Positions 1 to 48,872 of a DNA stretch of 64,000 bases are shown here, one piece after another (positions within the stretch are counted from its first letter, which is position 1; the number at the start of each line of letters is the position of its first letter). The notes under the pieces were generated by a model, which saw nothing but the letters and a program-made list of their open reading frames with translations, was not told the DNA's origin and ran no database searches. This stretch comes from Taeniopygia guttata (taxonomy: Eukaryota; Chordata; Aves; Passeriformes; Estrildidae): positions 17,546,063 through 17,610,062 of the forward strand of contig NC_133063.1 of the NCBI RefSeq assembly GCF_048771995.1. The letters run 5' to 3'. Made by a program: the position numbers and the translations under genes.

Positions 1-35994
<35,994 letters not shown>

Positions 35995-36504
35995 AGGGGA
36001 TAATAGAATTTTCACATAGTCATGGAATGCATCACTAGTAAGACAAAGAGAAATGTTTTCATGAAGAAATTATTTAAAATGTCACTACTGCAACACTAGG
36101 AATGTCCTGCACTTAATAGAATTATTTTTCACCGCTACAGTTTGAAGAATGTAAATATGCAACTCTGAGTGGGGATGTCTTTTTGCTCTTTTGTTTACTT
36201 TTCCTTTTTTTTTTTTTTCATTTTTGAACTGACAATGAATATACAGATATAGGACACTGGGTGTTACCTTTTTTTTAATTTACTTTTACTGGGGGATGTT
36301 TTGGGAGACAACTGTTCCTAGAATTTTATTGTAGATATACATGATAATAGAGCAGTACTTTGCAGTATTACTCTTGCTGTTTATTGTTAAAATATAATTT
36401 AAGAAAATTCCACTTATTAGACTGACTAGTTCTATGTTTTTAGATAGTTTAATGCATGTGGAAATTTGTAGCTGTCTTGGAAATTACGGTGCATATATGG
36501 AAGA

Positions 36505-36590
36505 TACACACACTCACATATATATATACACATATATATGTGTATGTATGTATATATGTATGTATGCATTATATGCATACATGCTATAAT
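36505..36590. repeat. CA/TA/TG microsatellite with two hairpins
   Basis: Alternating purine-pyrimidine DNA in the proximal 3'UTR. It includes an exact 20-bp palindrome, ATACACATATATATGTGTAT (36526-36545), and a second stem, ATGTATGCAT / ATGCATACAT, with a 3-nt loop (36560-36582). In RNA these would fold; in DNA the tract may form cruciform or Z-like structures. Confidence 0.8.
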
Positions 36591-37274
36591 TTAAAATCAC
36601 ATGCCTACATTTAAAGGATGCTCAACCCAGCTTTCATGTATTTCTTACTCTCCAAGTAATGTATTAGATTTACTTTGGGCAATCAAGATTTGCTTTGCCA
36701 GAGTTAAATTGTCAGCTGCCAATATGTAATGACAGGATCACTTCTGAGATGTATGTAATGTAATGCATGTGTGCTGTGTGTAAATCAAACATCAGGAATG
36801 TATCAATGGTGCAAAAGCCTTGTCTGGAAGGTTTTAGTGAAAAGAGGAATAGGATTGGGGTGTTTTTTTTATTTTCTCACTGTTACAGGGATAGAACATA
36901 TTTAAAAGTGAAGATAATAGGACCTGATCTCAGTAAAGTATCTGAAATATGGAGTAAAAATGTAGACAATCCCATATGTACATTTTTGTGATTTCATACA
37001 TGATTTTGTTTTATATATACTGCTTTGAAAAGTAGCTTCAGTTTTTTGTTGAACTCATTAGAAAGATAGGTGGTAAGCTCAGTGAAAACTATGGCAAACC
37101 TCAAATGTAACTCTGAAGAGGAAGGAAAGGAGGGAAGGAGGAAGAAAGTCAAAAGTGAGTGAAGTCTGTGGTTACTACAAACAACAGTGTAATTGTCACT
37201 GTTTCTGATACTCATCATCTAGATGGGACTGATGGTTTCCATTACACTCATACATCTGTGTATGTTCTAAACAC

Positions 37275-37336
37275 ATGCATATATGTATGTATATATCTGT
37301 ATGTATATTACTGTATATATATATATGCATATATAG
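37275..37336. repeat. TATG/TA microsatellite
   Basis: A degenerate TATG/TATA tract in the probable 3'UTR, containing an interrupted (TA)n at about 37314-37326. Simple repeat only. Confidence 0.75.
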
Positions 37337-40300
37337 GATTTATTTTAGATGGATTTCAGGAGTGGAGCACAGGATTGGAGCTTTCTTTTTGTCTGTCTCT
37401 GAACTGACTGTACATGCATTTCCTTGCAAAACCAAAGGCAAACACAGAGGGGAGCGGAAGGCTGCCATGGACTTAATCTTGTGAATTAATTAAGTTTAAT
37501 CAGCAGTCATTATTAATGTATCTGCATTCTGCCAGTAGTACAAAACACAGATGTTTTAGCTATGAAAGAGGGATTCAATTTCTGTTACATCTCTCTTTAC
37601 CACCACTTTTACCCATTGTGAACTTTTTCAGAATAGTCTCCTCCTGGGATGACAGAAAAGGGCATAGAGCAGAAATCAGAAGAAGCAGGCAGTAGAGAAG
37701 AAAGGAAGTGAAGGCAGGATCGCAAGCAGATGTGTTTCTTTATTTCAAACCAGTGCAGAAGCCAGTGCAATCTGAGGCAAGGCAAGGGGGAGCACAAAGA
37801 ACCTGCCCATTTTCCAGGCTCATGGAGGGGCAGTGTCACAGGGAGCCCACAGGTGAGCCCTGGGGTGGGTGAAGGAAGTTGATCTGTTGTAGTGATAACT
37901 TAATGCCTTGTGCAACTCTGGTCTCAAGCTTCTCTCTTCTGCATGAGCAGATAATTCACAGGCTATTTCAAGTTCTTTGAGGAGCTCTCCCTTGCCTTCC
38001 ATCAGTCAGTTTGCAAGTTTGCATACGTGTTTTGTGGTAGAATCAAGTCTAGAGAATATCACAATTTGTTCTGCTTTAGCAATGCCAGAAGAGGTACAAG
38101 GGTAATTAAAAATGCTCAGCTAATAAATATTTCCGTGCAGGTCCATTGCAACTCAGAAAAAAATCTGTCCAGCAAACTTAGTTGTGAGAATTTTGTTGCA
38201 AATGTGACATACTCTTCAAAATTGCTTAATGCTATAGAACAGCAGTTACTAAAGTTACTATTTTTGCTCTAAATTCAGAGTACATTTCTCTAGAGACTAT
38301 TTTAAAGTGTCTTCAATTAATGTAATAAAGCATTTCTCTTGATGCTTCTTTATAGCACTCTAACTGTAAAACTGACATTGCTTTATAAGGTGATTTACCT
38401 GTTTGCAGCCCTTCTTGTATGGCAAATCCAAGAAAAGGATCCCAAATATGATGTTTATATCAAAACGTTATGTGTACATACTATTTGTGTAAGATTTATC
38501 GGGGGAAAAATTGAGTTACACTGGACCCTAGAAGTGCTCAGTTTTAATTGCAAGGGATTCGTGTTTTTCTTGATTTCCCAACACAAGAGCACACACATAC
38601 TGTTTGAAATATTTTATAAATTCATTTACAGTATATAAAAAGTATATATTTAGCCAACCCATAGAAATATAGAATAAGTAATAAATAATACTGTTCATAG
38701 TGCTGCTTATTAAAGAGGTTTGTCATGTTTATAAATAGACCTTCACAATTGTGTGTTGCATCCTGAAAATGTTGTTTTCTTCTCTAATAAGCTAATCACT
38801 TCTTGGAATTTTTGAATTACTTCTCAGGCAAGATAACTAAATAGAGGTCACCAGTGAAAATGGCTAAACATTATCTGCAAGGCCTTTAGTATGTAAAGAA
38901 CTATTCTTAGATCACTACAATGTCATGACCCTTCCAATCAGTGATGATTATGATCACATTTTAAAGATGTGGAAATTAATGTAAAAAGATAAGTAACTTG
39001 TGAGAGACCACTAAGGTGGAAATATCCAGTTTAGAAATAAAAGTGGACTCTTCGCTTTTATCCTAAAACTTCTAATACCTGCCATACAAGATCTTCATTG
39101 TCATTGATACAAATTTTTGTTATTATTAGTACAGGATTTGAGCAAATAGTGTTCTTGTTTACTTGGAAAATGAAAATTCATTTTCAAAAATTATTTATTT
39201 ATGGAAATGTTCTGTGGTAACTGCAATTAGATTTTATTTAATTTTCTGTCATTTGGGCTTGGCCACATAGGTACAGTACCTCTGTTGCCCTTCATTGACT
39301 GAGTGTAGAACAACATATAATGATCACATGCCAGAGGCTGGATTTTTGTGATTGCTTTTGCTGATATAGTCACTTAGACTCAAAATTGCAAATTATTGAT
39401 ATTGGACATCATATATTCAAGTTGTCCATTGACTTTTGAGGATAAAATAGAATCAGGTTCAGTAAACAGCTTCATAATTCACACCACCAGTTCTTCATTT
39501 TAGTCTTTTTTGGCTTTCAGTAGTCCATGGTAGAACCTTTTCAAATGATAGAAGCTTTTCAAATAAGTGTCTAAAACTAAATTTGTCACATCTTCTTTCA
39601 GTAGTAACTGGATATGTTTGTTAATTTTTTTAGTGACAAACTTTTCAAATAAGACATGTTTTTTTAATGATTGATTTACCTGGCACCTGTAACAAAAGCA
39701 TATTTAAAGCATGTATTAAATCTATTACTTCTAGCATTGCTCTCCAGTAATCCAACTATATTATGCTAAATTACCCTTGGCATTGAGGAAGCAGATGTAC
39801 AGTGTTCATTATACTACCACAAAGACTTAATTTTGTTGTAAATATCACTCTTGACTGCTCTTTTTATAAAGAATTAATTCTAAGATTCATATTTCCTTCT
39901 AATGGAAATTGCTAGAAAAGAAACGTGGTAGTAGGAGGCACCTCAGTTGGGGAAACTTGTTTCCAAAAGCAACACTTGGCTTTGACTGGCTTGTGAATGA
40001 ACAGCATTAATGAATTGATTCTTCAAGTTGTCAGACACTCAGCTCTAACTAGAGTCACTAAAAATTGAGGCATTTCAGCCAAGAAGGTGCTCAACTGGTA
40101 GCAAGACTGGGGCCGTTGGCATTACAAGGTCCCTTTTGAGCTCTGTTGAGCAGAAGGCAGATGTTACTCTCCTAAATGCTTTTGAATTCATGCTCTGTGT
40201 TGTTCATTTCAGCCCAGTTTCACAGGGGTCAGTTTATTTTCCTGTTGCACCTTGAGCACCAGTACTGTTTCAATACCTGTACTAGGTTATGGTGCTGAGG

Positions 40301-43257
40301 TGGAGCAGCTACCAGAGCTGCCCATGAAAATGAGCTTTGTTATGCGATTTCCTTTGTTCAGTTTTACAGTGGCAGCTTGCGTAGGGGTGTGGTTCCCTTT
40401 GGGACAGTTTGCAGGATTTCTGATATAACAACTTCTACACAAAGAGGATGCAAAGCTGCTCCTGTGTGCTAGCCTCTTGGCCTCCCTCTACAAGGCTGTA
40501 TGAACCTCTCTAAGATTGCATCAGCCTCACAAACCGGTCAGGCAGCTTAGTTAGAGATGTGCAGCTGATGGCTCCTTTCCCTTTTGACTTTTCCACCCCT
40601 CTGAAGTCAAACGTCACTTGATAGATGTTCAGGCTGCCCCACTCCTTCTCCTCCCTCCCGACTCTGCATTGACTGTGCTGTTTTCAGAAGATCTAAGGTC
40701 CAGCCCGGAAGGTGGTTCCTATTTTCAGTCATTGTCTTTTGAACATCCCAGGAATATAGCACATAAGATCAAACTGAAACACAGAAGATTTTTTTTTTTG
40801 GTCCAATTTATTATGTCTTGGGATGTATGAAACGGAACCCTGAGAAAAAACAGTTTGCTTTTCCCTGGCCATAAAATAGTAGTGCATTTACACCTACTAG
40901 CCTATCCCAGCACCTTCTGTCTCCACTCTAGAAATTAAATCCTATCTCTGACATCCATTAGGAACAGTGTGCTGGAGGCCCCGTCCTCGTCTTCACTCTT
41001 TAAGTTTCATGCTTCGTAAATGACAATCACTGCTTGATGCAAACGTTGCACTCTATGCCACTCAGGGATGTTTCATTACTGAAAATAATTATAAATATAA
41101 CAGTGATAATATGGTATAGAATGTTAGAGGCTTTGAAGGGCATGGCTTGAGCTGCCCAAATGAACATGACCCAGACAAGGCTTTCAAGCCAATGATTAGA
41201 AGTAACATTGGTATAAACTGAATTCACTGTCAGTATTTCCTCAGCTTGATCTGTTAGACTTTGCCTGTTGTTTCACAGTCAGCAGAGTTCTACTGACCCA
41301 TCACCCTCATGATGTTAAGGTTCTTTTGGGAGCAAAATGTAAGCAAGCTTTGTATGAACTACTGAATTTAGACAACTGACAAAGTTTCAAAGTACCCACT
41401 TTATGTACCATTAACATGAGCTCATATTCAGACTTGCTGCAGGCATGTAAGTGGAAAGGTGAAGACATGGAATAAGTGATTCTTGTCAGCAATGACAAGA
41501 GCACTGAGCTAGGACATGGAGAAGTGACTGTGAAGAACAAGTAAACATGAGCAAGTGGCTAACAGCTACCATTTTCTCTCAGGGATGCACAAAATCATTG
41601 CTAGCCCAAGACTCTGTAGCAATACTTCTCTATGGTATGATTAGTCCCTTTCTCGCACCAAGAAAACATTACCCCATGTTATATTGTACTAGTGAAAAGT
41701 ACTCCCACTTCCTAGAGTTTTGAAATGTGCTTATCTGTAGGTTTACACCACAGATTTTCTGTCATTACAAGAATGCACACAGAAGGATAAATTGCAGTGG
41801 ATTACATTGCCAGTCACTAAGTTAATACATGTCTTGAACCAAGAGGTTTTCCTCAGCTCTGAATATGATCATTGCTCCTGTCACCACAGTGAGTATGTGA
41901 GGTATTTGACTCCCTCCACCCTCTGAACTCCCTCCACCTAGAAGACTGATGTACAGCTTCAGGAGGTGGAGAGGCCAGCATCCCTATGCATCAGAATCTT
42001 CACCATCATATTCTTTGCCAAGCGTCCCATTGCAATTTTTATTTTAATCCTTCAGGTTGCTAGGAGCCATGTCCAAGTGACTGAGGTTCTTGTTACCATG
42101 ACAGCTTCCCATTAAAAGATTCAGTCTTATGGTCAGAGAATCTAGCCTCTCTTTCCTTTTCCTTTTACTCCTAACTCCTAGTGAATGAGGCTTGGAGTAT
42201 TAAAGGACTCATCTTCGTTCTTTCTCAAAGTTGACCAGTACTTGCAACCTGCAAGGGAAGCTCTACCCAGATGGGAGAAAGGAAGCTCCTTCCTCCTCTT
42301 CCTTCATGCTCTCACTTATCTGTATTGTGCCTGCATGCATCATTCCGTCTGTTGTCCCTGCATGACTGTGTGACAATGAGCCCAATGCCCCACTAAGTGA
42401 TCACCCCAGCAGCTGTTTGCAGCTCTAAAAGCCCCTTGTGTATTCAGTCTGCAGACAAGAGTCATTGTGAAAAGAAGAGGCCTAAAACTACCACAGTGGT
42501 AGCTCACAAATCAGTAAATCTCCTAAAAAGGCAGGCTGAATGTCCAGGGGCAGCTGTTGTGTGTGTCCTCCAGATGACCTTTGCATTGCATTTCTGTTGA
42601 GAGGATAAGGCAATAAACAAAATGCTCCAGGAAAGGAGAAGTATTTCCTGGGTGTTACTGCAGGCATCGAGAATAATACTGCTGACAGTGAGTTCAATAA
42701 CACGATGTACTACAGTTGCATAATTTCATCATCCTCACAATTCAAGCACAGCACATAGGGAAAGTGAAAGAAAACAGCGTTGGATATAGCAGCAATAAGT
42801 AAAATTGTAATTGTTTCTTTGTAACTGTACTTGCAGAAATTGTTTGCTTTGCACGTGGTCTTCTGTACAATAACATAAAGAAAAAAATCAACTAATGTAG
42901 ATATCGTGATTTTGCATATTTTTTTTCATTTGTTGGGTATAGCTGCTAATTTATGAATGAAGATACTGCTGTTGAGAAAACTTTTTGTGCTTCAAGAAAA
43001 TGCTGAGATCCTTGTTTATGACTATACATGGACAGCAGTAAAGTGTATTCAATATATGACTCTGTCTGGAGATATTGAAAAAAAAATGGCTCCTAGTTTT
43101 CAATATTAGGAACACACTAGCCCCCTATTTGGGCAACAGGAATGCAACTGCATTGAAACACAAGTAGGAGCAAATGGTTAAGCACCAAGAACAGGAAAGA
43201 ACAAGCTTTACCTTGACAATTGTTTCAGATAAAACCAGCTTATTTGGAAGAAAAAGA

Positions 43258-43274
43258 AAAAAAAAAAAAAAAAA
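43258..43274. repeat. A17 tract
   Basis: A run of 17 A within the probable 3'UTR. It could cause internal oligo-dT priming, so cDNA ends mapping here should not be read as true poly(A) sites. Confidence 0.8.
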
Positions 43275-43934
43275 GCACTTATACTTGTCTTGATTAGACA
43301 CACAGCTTAATTAAGTCAAAGTAACTACATTAGGCTGTTGACTTTGGGGATTCAGATTCAGATGCACTACATTTGTGGTTTTTTTAATGTGTCACTTCAA
43401 TGTCAGAATCAGGCAAAAAAAGTGTTTTGTTGTTAGTAAAAAAAGCTAATAATCATTTAACCCTACGGAGTGTGGACCACACATTCTCATGCAGTATATG
43501 GGGATTTTTTGTGCACTTATTTTTAAAAAGCCACTGAGTAGCATAGCCAGTAAACTAGCCATGATAGTCTTTGCCTCTTGTGTGACTGCCATGTGACCTC
43601 TAGTACACTTTTGGGAGCAGCTCTGTGATTGTACTTGTGGCAACAAATAAAGCACAACTGAACTCTAAGCTGTTATCAACACTCAGCTAAATCAAATACA
43701 TTGGGTATTTTGAGATTTATGCTAATCGATATAATTCCCATGTTAAACTAATTACTTCAGTTGTAATGAATGGACAATATAATGAATATAGGAATCATAA
43801 CAGCAAAAAAATCCCTTATTTTACAACTGCACTCTCTGCCTCATTTGATTAACACTAAAGAAGTTACTTAAAAACTAAACAAACAAAACAAGAAGAAAGA
43901 TACCTGAGTATGTATTGTAGAAATGTAGAAGACA

Positions 43935-43940
43935 AATAAA
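43935..43940 (+). terminator. AATAAA, candidate RORB poly(A) signal (proximal)
   Basis: A canonical hexamer with a T-run directly after it and a TG-rich stretch about 35 bp downstream (43971-43980), a reasonable downstream element. It would give a 3'UTR of about 7.96 kb. Confidence 0.4.
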
Positions 43941-45056
43941 ATATTTTTTCATATGTAATTACTTTTAATATATGCTTGTGAAAGGTCTGATACTATGTAT
44001 GCTGTCTCTGTAATTTTTGCTGTAAATAACTTGGGACAGTGAATACATTGACTTTTTCTATGTCTCTGTTTAAACATAAGACTTTGTAATGTTGGCTTTT
44101 TTTTAAAGAGGAAAAACATCAAAGAGCAAATTATGTACTTGTTTCCTGTAAGTGTAATGTACTCTTCAGTTTTTATGGAAACTGATTGTAATAGATAAGG
44201 CCTTTGACCGGCTGTTGATATTTAGTGTATGCTTCTGTACATAATTGGGAAAAAAATGCCAGATTGTCAGTGAAACATGATCCCAGCAAGTCTGTAAAGT
44301 GAGTATTATAATAATTCCTGCAGACTGCATTTGACTGATTTGAAGAAAAGTTGTTCGAGCAAATAATGCTTTCTTACAGCATATGGCTTTTATGAATCCT
44401 TCTGACATTACTTATATTAATAGAAACATTTCTCTCTTTCCAATGAGCAAAATATTTTTGTATGCCTTTAATTTCTTATTCAGAATTGAGGTCAGGTCAA
44501 TTATTAGCTGTAATCTGAAGCCATAACTGATCTTCACCAAATGCACATTTTAAAGATCATAATGGAAAAAAGAAACTATGTCCAGTTTATCAACAGCTAT
44601 AATGTAATGCAGGCAGGAGCATAAATAATTAGCAAAGTACTTAGATGCTATTCTGGCATCCAAATGTGACTTTAATGGCTAGTATTTTGTGATTACCAAT
44701 TTATAAAAAAATAAAAACCTAATTAAGATAGATATTTAGATTTAAATGAAGCTTTCTAATATTTTTGGAATATCCCTGAAAATGCTTTTAGGATTATGAG
44801 AAGAAATGATTTTTCATATACTTCCCACTTTCAAATATCTAATGTTTTTATCCTATTTCCAGTTCATTTTGTTAGAGTGAAATGAGATGTTAAGGATCCA
44901 GGATCCAAGCCCTGAGCTATTTGGTGCTTGGCTGTAGTTATATTGTTGTAAATCAGTTTAATTTTAATTTTAGGGGTGTGCTGTTTTTAATTTGGTAAGC
45001 ATGTTTACCACTGTTGGTAACACACAAGAGTTGCATTGCCTGTCAAGAAGTATGAT

Positions 45057-45120
45057 AATAAACAATCTAATAAAATAATGAGTAACACTCAAAATTAATC
45101 ACTCGCAAAAGACAAATAAA
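45057..45120 (+). terminator. Cluster of three AATAAA hexamers, candidate distal RORB 3' end
   Basis: Hexamers at 45057-45062, 45069-45074 and 45115-45120 are followed by T14 at 45163-45176. A cluster just before repeat-rich flank begins makes this a plausible distal poly(A) site, giving a 3'UTR of about 9.1 kb. The downstream element is T-rich rather than GT-rich, so the site is not certain. Confidence 0.45.
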
Positions 45121-45140
45121 AGTTCCTTTCTAAAATCAAA

Positions 45141-45836
45141 TGCCTCATAGAGTCAACAGTGATTTTTTTTTTTTTTAATAAGCCTAATTGCGTAATAACT
45201 GTCATGTATCTTAACTGGCTTGTAGATGCAAAAAGCAGAACTACAAATGAATCATGATGTACTGGGTAAAAGTCTGGCTCAATTGAAACTAGTGGCAAAT
45301 GCTCCACTGATTTCAACAGTGCCAGGAGTTCATCCAGCATTTTTACATCTGCAATTCCCTTCTGATCTTTCTCCCTTGTTTAATAGAATTGACCTGATTT
45401 ATGTGTATGTGAGTAAAAAGACAGCCTGATTCATTTAGAAAGTGACCATTGAGGGTTTTTTATCATGAATCTTGTAGGACCAGCATCCATGTCAAATGAA
45501 AAGGTTCTATATTACTTTAGAATGTAATAGATCTTTGTCTTATTTTATGATCTGTAAATTATTAGTTAAACACTGTTAGCATTTCATAATAATGCACACA
45601 TGATTTTTGAATGTTTTCTGTAAATGACAATCAATGTTGATGAAGTTCCTTTCTTTAATGCAAAATTAAAAAAAAAAAAAAAAGAAAAGAAATTCTGTTG
45701 TGGGTTTTGGTTTGGGCTTTTTTTTTTCCTCCCTGTCCCTTTAAATTACATGTATCTGTCAGAAAAAGGTACAGTGTGTGCATTTCCAAAAGAGAAAATA
45801 ATCCTTAATATCATGTGTCCCTACCCACAGCAGGAG
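45141..45836. other. 3' flank, no gene seen
   Basis: AT-rich flank between the candidate 3' end of RORB and the CR1 fragment. It contains an A-rich run near 45667-45682 and a T-rich run near 45719-45728. Nothing coding was recognised. Confidence 0.6.
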
Positions 45837-45900
45837 AGTTTTAACTAGACCAACTTCACGATCTCCTTCCAGCCATAACTGTTCTAAGATTCTATGATCA
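45837..45900 (+). mobile_element. CR1 LINE 3'-end fragment
   Basis: A stretch of about 64 bp contains the characteristic CR1 3' end: a segment resembling GACCTCCAGGTCCCTTCCA, here CACGATCTCCTTCCAGCC, then a TTCTAAGATTCTATGA terminus matching the short tandem CR1 3' motif. It is severely 5'-truncated and diverged, as usual for CR1 in birds. Orientation is +. Confidence 0.75.
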
Positions 45901-46478
45901 GGCACCTGTACTTAACTTCGGGGGTTTTCCTAACCAGGAGAATTAGGTATATGTCATGTTGGGACATCAACTGATAGTAAAGTGGCTTTGCTTTGCATTT
46001 TAAGTTACAGCTTTGACTTTTGAATATGGAAATTGTTACACTTACTAATTTATTTCTCTGTTTATTTGGGCGAAAGCTTCAGCTAGTAAAAAAGTGAAAC
46101 AACATAGAAACAATTGTGTGACAACAAACTGTGCAGCAGTGTAACAGAGGTTACTTTATTTTAAAGAAGATACTGAATTTAAAGTGGTAAATATGTCAAA
46201 TGGCTTTAAGTCTGTGTATGTCTAGCTGACAAGGCTGTAAGCAGTACCTTATAATGATACTAACTTTACATTTCTAGGACCCTAAATGTAAATCAGAAGT
46301 AAATTTAAAAACAACATCAAAAGGCCTCATTTTGAAAACCATTAAGCGCATGTTTATTAGTGTACTGACCTCAGCAGGCTTAATGCAGTGTCTACGCTTA
46401 AAGCCAGCTACGTTTAAATGTTTTTCACATCTGTGGGAAAGTGACTGAGACTATAAAGATAACAGTACAGAAATTACA

Positions 46479-46996
46479 GGGGAAAATATGCTTGCTACTC
46501 CCAGGTGGAATGCAGTCAGCGTATCCAACCTCCAGATACAACACAATCAATCTCTGGGTCTGAATGCAGGGTGGAGTGGAGACACCACGACCAGACTCTG
46601 TCAAAACTCTTGAGAAGTGGAAACTCAGTGTCCTCCCCAGCTGATAATCCTCCCAGCAGCTTAAAACCAGGAGAGAGAAAAGGAGACGTCCTGCTCCTGT
46701 GTCAGCAGCTGTGGGGAAAGTCACTGACACAGGTGCCCACCCCAGGTTATCTCAGGTGCTACCCTGACCATCTGCCTCAGGGTATAGCCACCCCTCACTC
46801 GGATTCTGCCACCAGCAGCGGGTAAGGATGCGCAGATGCAGGAGGAGGAGTGACCCTGAGCCACGCCCTGACCCCTGAAGCGCCCAGGGAAGGGTCCCTG
46901 CAGCAGGATGCCGACAGACTGGTCAGGCACCAGGGCCGAGGCTTTCCTGGGGCCCCGATAGGTGATCACATCCTGAGGGCTTGAGCAAATCTCCCC
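46479..46996. mobile_element. GC-rich block with short inverted ends, possible retroelement or non-autonomous element
   Basis: This 518-bp block is clearly GC-richer than its surroundings and contains several CpG. It begins GGGGAAAATATGC and ends GCAAATCTCCCC, an imperfect terminal inverted repeat. The flanks ATTACA (46473-46478) and TTTACA (46997-47002) match at five of six positions, which could be a target duplication. Open frames overlap on both strands (+ 46505-46825; - 46425-46730 and 46721-47023), but none shows a domain I recognise. An LTR in either orientation or a fragment of retroviral coding sequence are alternatives; termini are not TG...CA. Confidence 0.35.
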
Positions 46997-47004
46997 TTTA
47001 CAGG

Positions 47005-48861
47005 TGACAGCACCAGAATACAAGTAAGTGAGTTTGGGTTATGAGATTATGCAAGCGCAGCTTAGCTTTATTTGATTTTCAAGTCCCACATATTGAAGGC
47101 TCATTTGGAGGTTTCACATCAATTTGAAAAAATTTCAGACAAGTGTGGTTCATATGTTCATATATAAACATATATATTTCAGATATGATGAAGCTGAAGA
47201 GTTTACTAGCCATATGAAGGAAATGGAGTGCGGCATTTACACACATTATTTTGAGACACAGTTACATAAAAGTCTTATAGGGCATAACTTACTACACTAT
47301 TATGCTGGTTAAATGTAATTTAATATTTCAGTGTGTGCAGGCCTACAACAGATCTCCTCCTACATGAATGAACTATTTTATACATTTTTCTCATTGCAGG
47401 TTCTTGAGAGTAGATGGATGATTATAGGCTTTCTAGAAAGACAAAGGTGAAATGCATTACACAAAACAACATTAAATACTTATAATTGTCAGTCCCAGAA
47501 AAATTACATACTTACAGGTGTTCAATTACAAACCCATGCAAATGCAGCCTCCTGGATCATAATGTACATAGAGGCATACTTACCATGCACTTCAAGGCAA
47601 CATCTTTGTAACAGAAACTGTCTTGTGAAGTGTGATCGACGTCCTAAAAGCAGTCCAGCATTTGTATTCAGTAAATCAAAACCTGGGTAAACAATTTTTC
47701 TGCCTCTCTTCCTTCTTACTGCTTAATTGTTAATCTCACTTCCCATCCTCATACCCAGTACATCTTGGCAAAGTCCTTTGAATTGCAGATTGTTTTGGGA
47801 AGACAAACTCTGACTTGTTCTGGTGCAGAGGTGTAGCTGTAATGTTGGTATTAAAGGTCATGCTTCCATTTCTGAAAAATATCTGTTTACCTTCCTATGC
47901 CTGCAGAAGTTTAGTGGTGGTTTTAATGGTCTGTATATGAGAAGTGCATGCATGAGAGCAGTGAAATTTATAGGAGACGTAAGAGCTTCAGTTAGTCCTA
48001 AGGGACTAAACCCAGAAGGCTTCTATTCCAATTATAGTGGACAGACTATTAAAAATATTACCTCTCCCTACAGATGTGCATTTAAAGTATGCTATGATCT
48101 TGGCAAGACCTTCACCTGCACATTCTACCTGTAAGGGCTCAATTCAGTTGGCCAGAGAGGTGCACAGGTCTTGCTTGCATTGCTCTTCGATGTCTCACAT
48201 GACCTTTTCCTGCTGGCTTATCCGAGTACATGGACATTTGGAATAACCTGTGGCAACTCCAGTATAGCTGTGTGCTGGTGTTCAGATGTCCATAGAAAGT
48301 GTAGGTGCACAACATTCATATTTAATATGAATGCCTGGAATTTTGGGGGTGTGAAAGTAAACAGATTGGGCACTATCAGTGGTTTGGAAATAGTTGCTTT
48401 GATTTGACTTCAAAATTCTCACAACAGTAAGTGCATTACGAAACTTAAGAAAGCACTTCCTTGATCAGCAGGTTCAGCTCAGTCCTAATAAAGTGTTGTG
48501 TAACGTGTTTCTAGTTCCACTAATTAATCAATAGCAGATTTGAGCAAACTCTGAATTAGTCTGGAGTTCCCTCAGACTAGTAAAAGAAGCCTTATCAGAG
48601 GGCTTTAAAAATTGCATCCTCTAGCCTAGTGGGTTTTTTGTATTTTGGCATTCAAAAATGTATTCAGTTATAAAGACAGCATCACTAAAATAGCAATTGT
48701 AGTTGATCAGCTTTGTGTGGTTCCTCTGAATGACTCAGTGATTGACACAGACAAGAATCCTTTGATGATTTGTGACAGCATATCACACATCTAACACTAT
48801 AAAGTTTCAGCAAATACATGCTTGGTATTCCTCTACCAATAAAAATTTATTGTTGGCTTAG
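47005..48861. other. Intergenic, no gene seen
   Basis: AT-rich sequence without recognisable coding potential, repeat family or RNA. Open frames at 47823-48407 overlap each other in different frames and are unconvincing. Confidence 0.6.
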
Positions 48862-48872
48862 AAATTAGGTCA
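48862..48872 (+). promoter_or_regulatory. Consensus ROR response element (AAATTAGGTCA)
   Basis: AAATTAGGTCA fits the ROR monomer site consensus (WAWNTAGGTCA) at every position: an AT-rich 5' flank, T at -1 and an AGGTCA half-site. It lies in the 3' flank, about 3.7-4.9 kb past the candidate end of RORB. REV-ERB receptors bind the same sequence. Occupancy is unknown. Confidence 0.5.

Larger units (their letters stand above)
35995..45140 (+). other. RORB: RORB 3'UTR (probable extent)
   Basis: Downstream of the stop lies about 9 kb of AT-rich DNA without coding sequence or clear transposons, which fits the very long 3'UTR known for vertebrate RORB. Candidate polyadenylation hexamers AATAAA occur at 38324, 38680, 42612, 43646, 43935, and a cluster at 45057, 45069 and 45115. 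Three Pumilio-type TGTAAATA sites lie at 36150, 39837 and 44021. A microsatellite is at about 36505-36590. The true end is uncertain: 43935 is followed by a TG-rich stretch, and 45115 by a T14 run. The absence of repeats from 36 to 45 kb, against their abundance beyond it, supports a long UTR. Confidence 0.5.

Noticed and set aside
44489..44499. Two overlapping AGGTCA half-sites sharing one base
   Set aside because: The shared base leaves no room for two receptors; probably chance, and the 5' context is not a strong ROR site.
46721..47023. 100-codon minus-strand open frame, possible retroviral gene
   Set aside because: No retroviral protease, dUTPase or polymerase motif could be recognised, and an overlapping frame on the other strand is as long.
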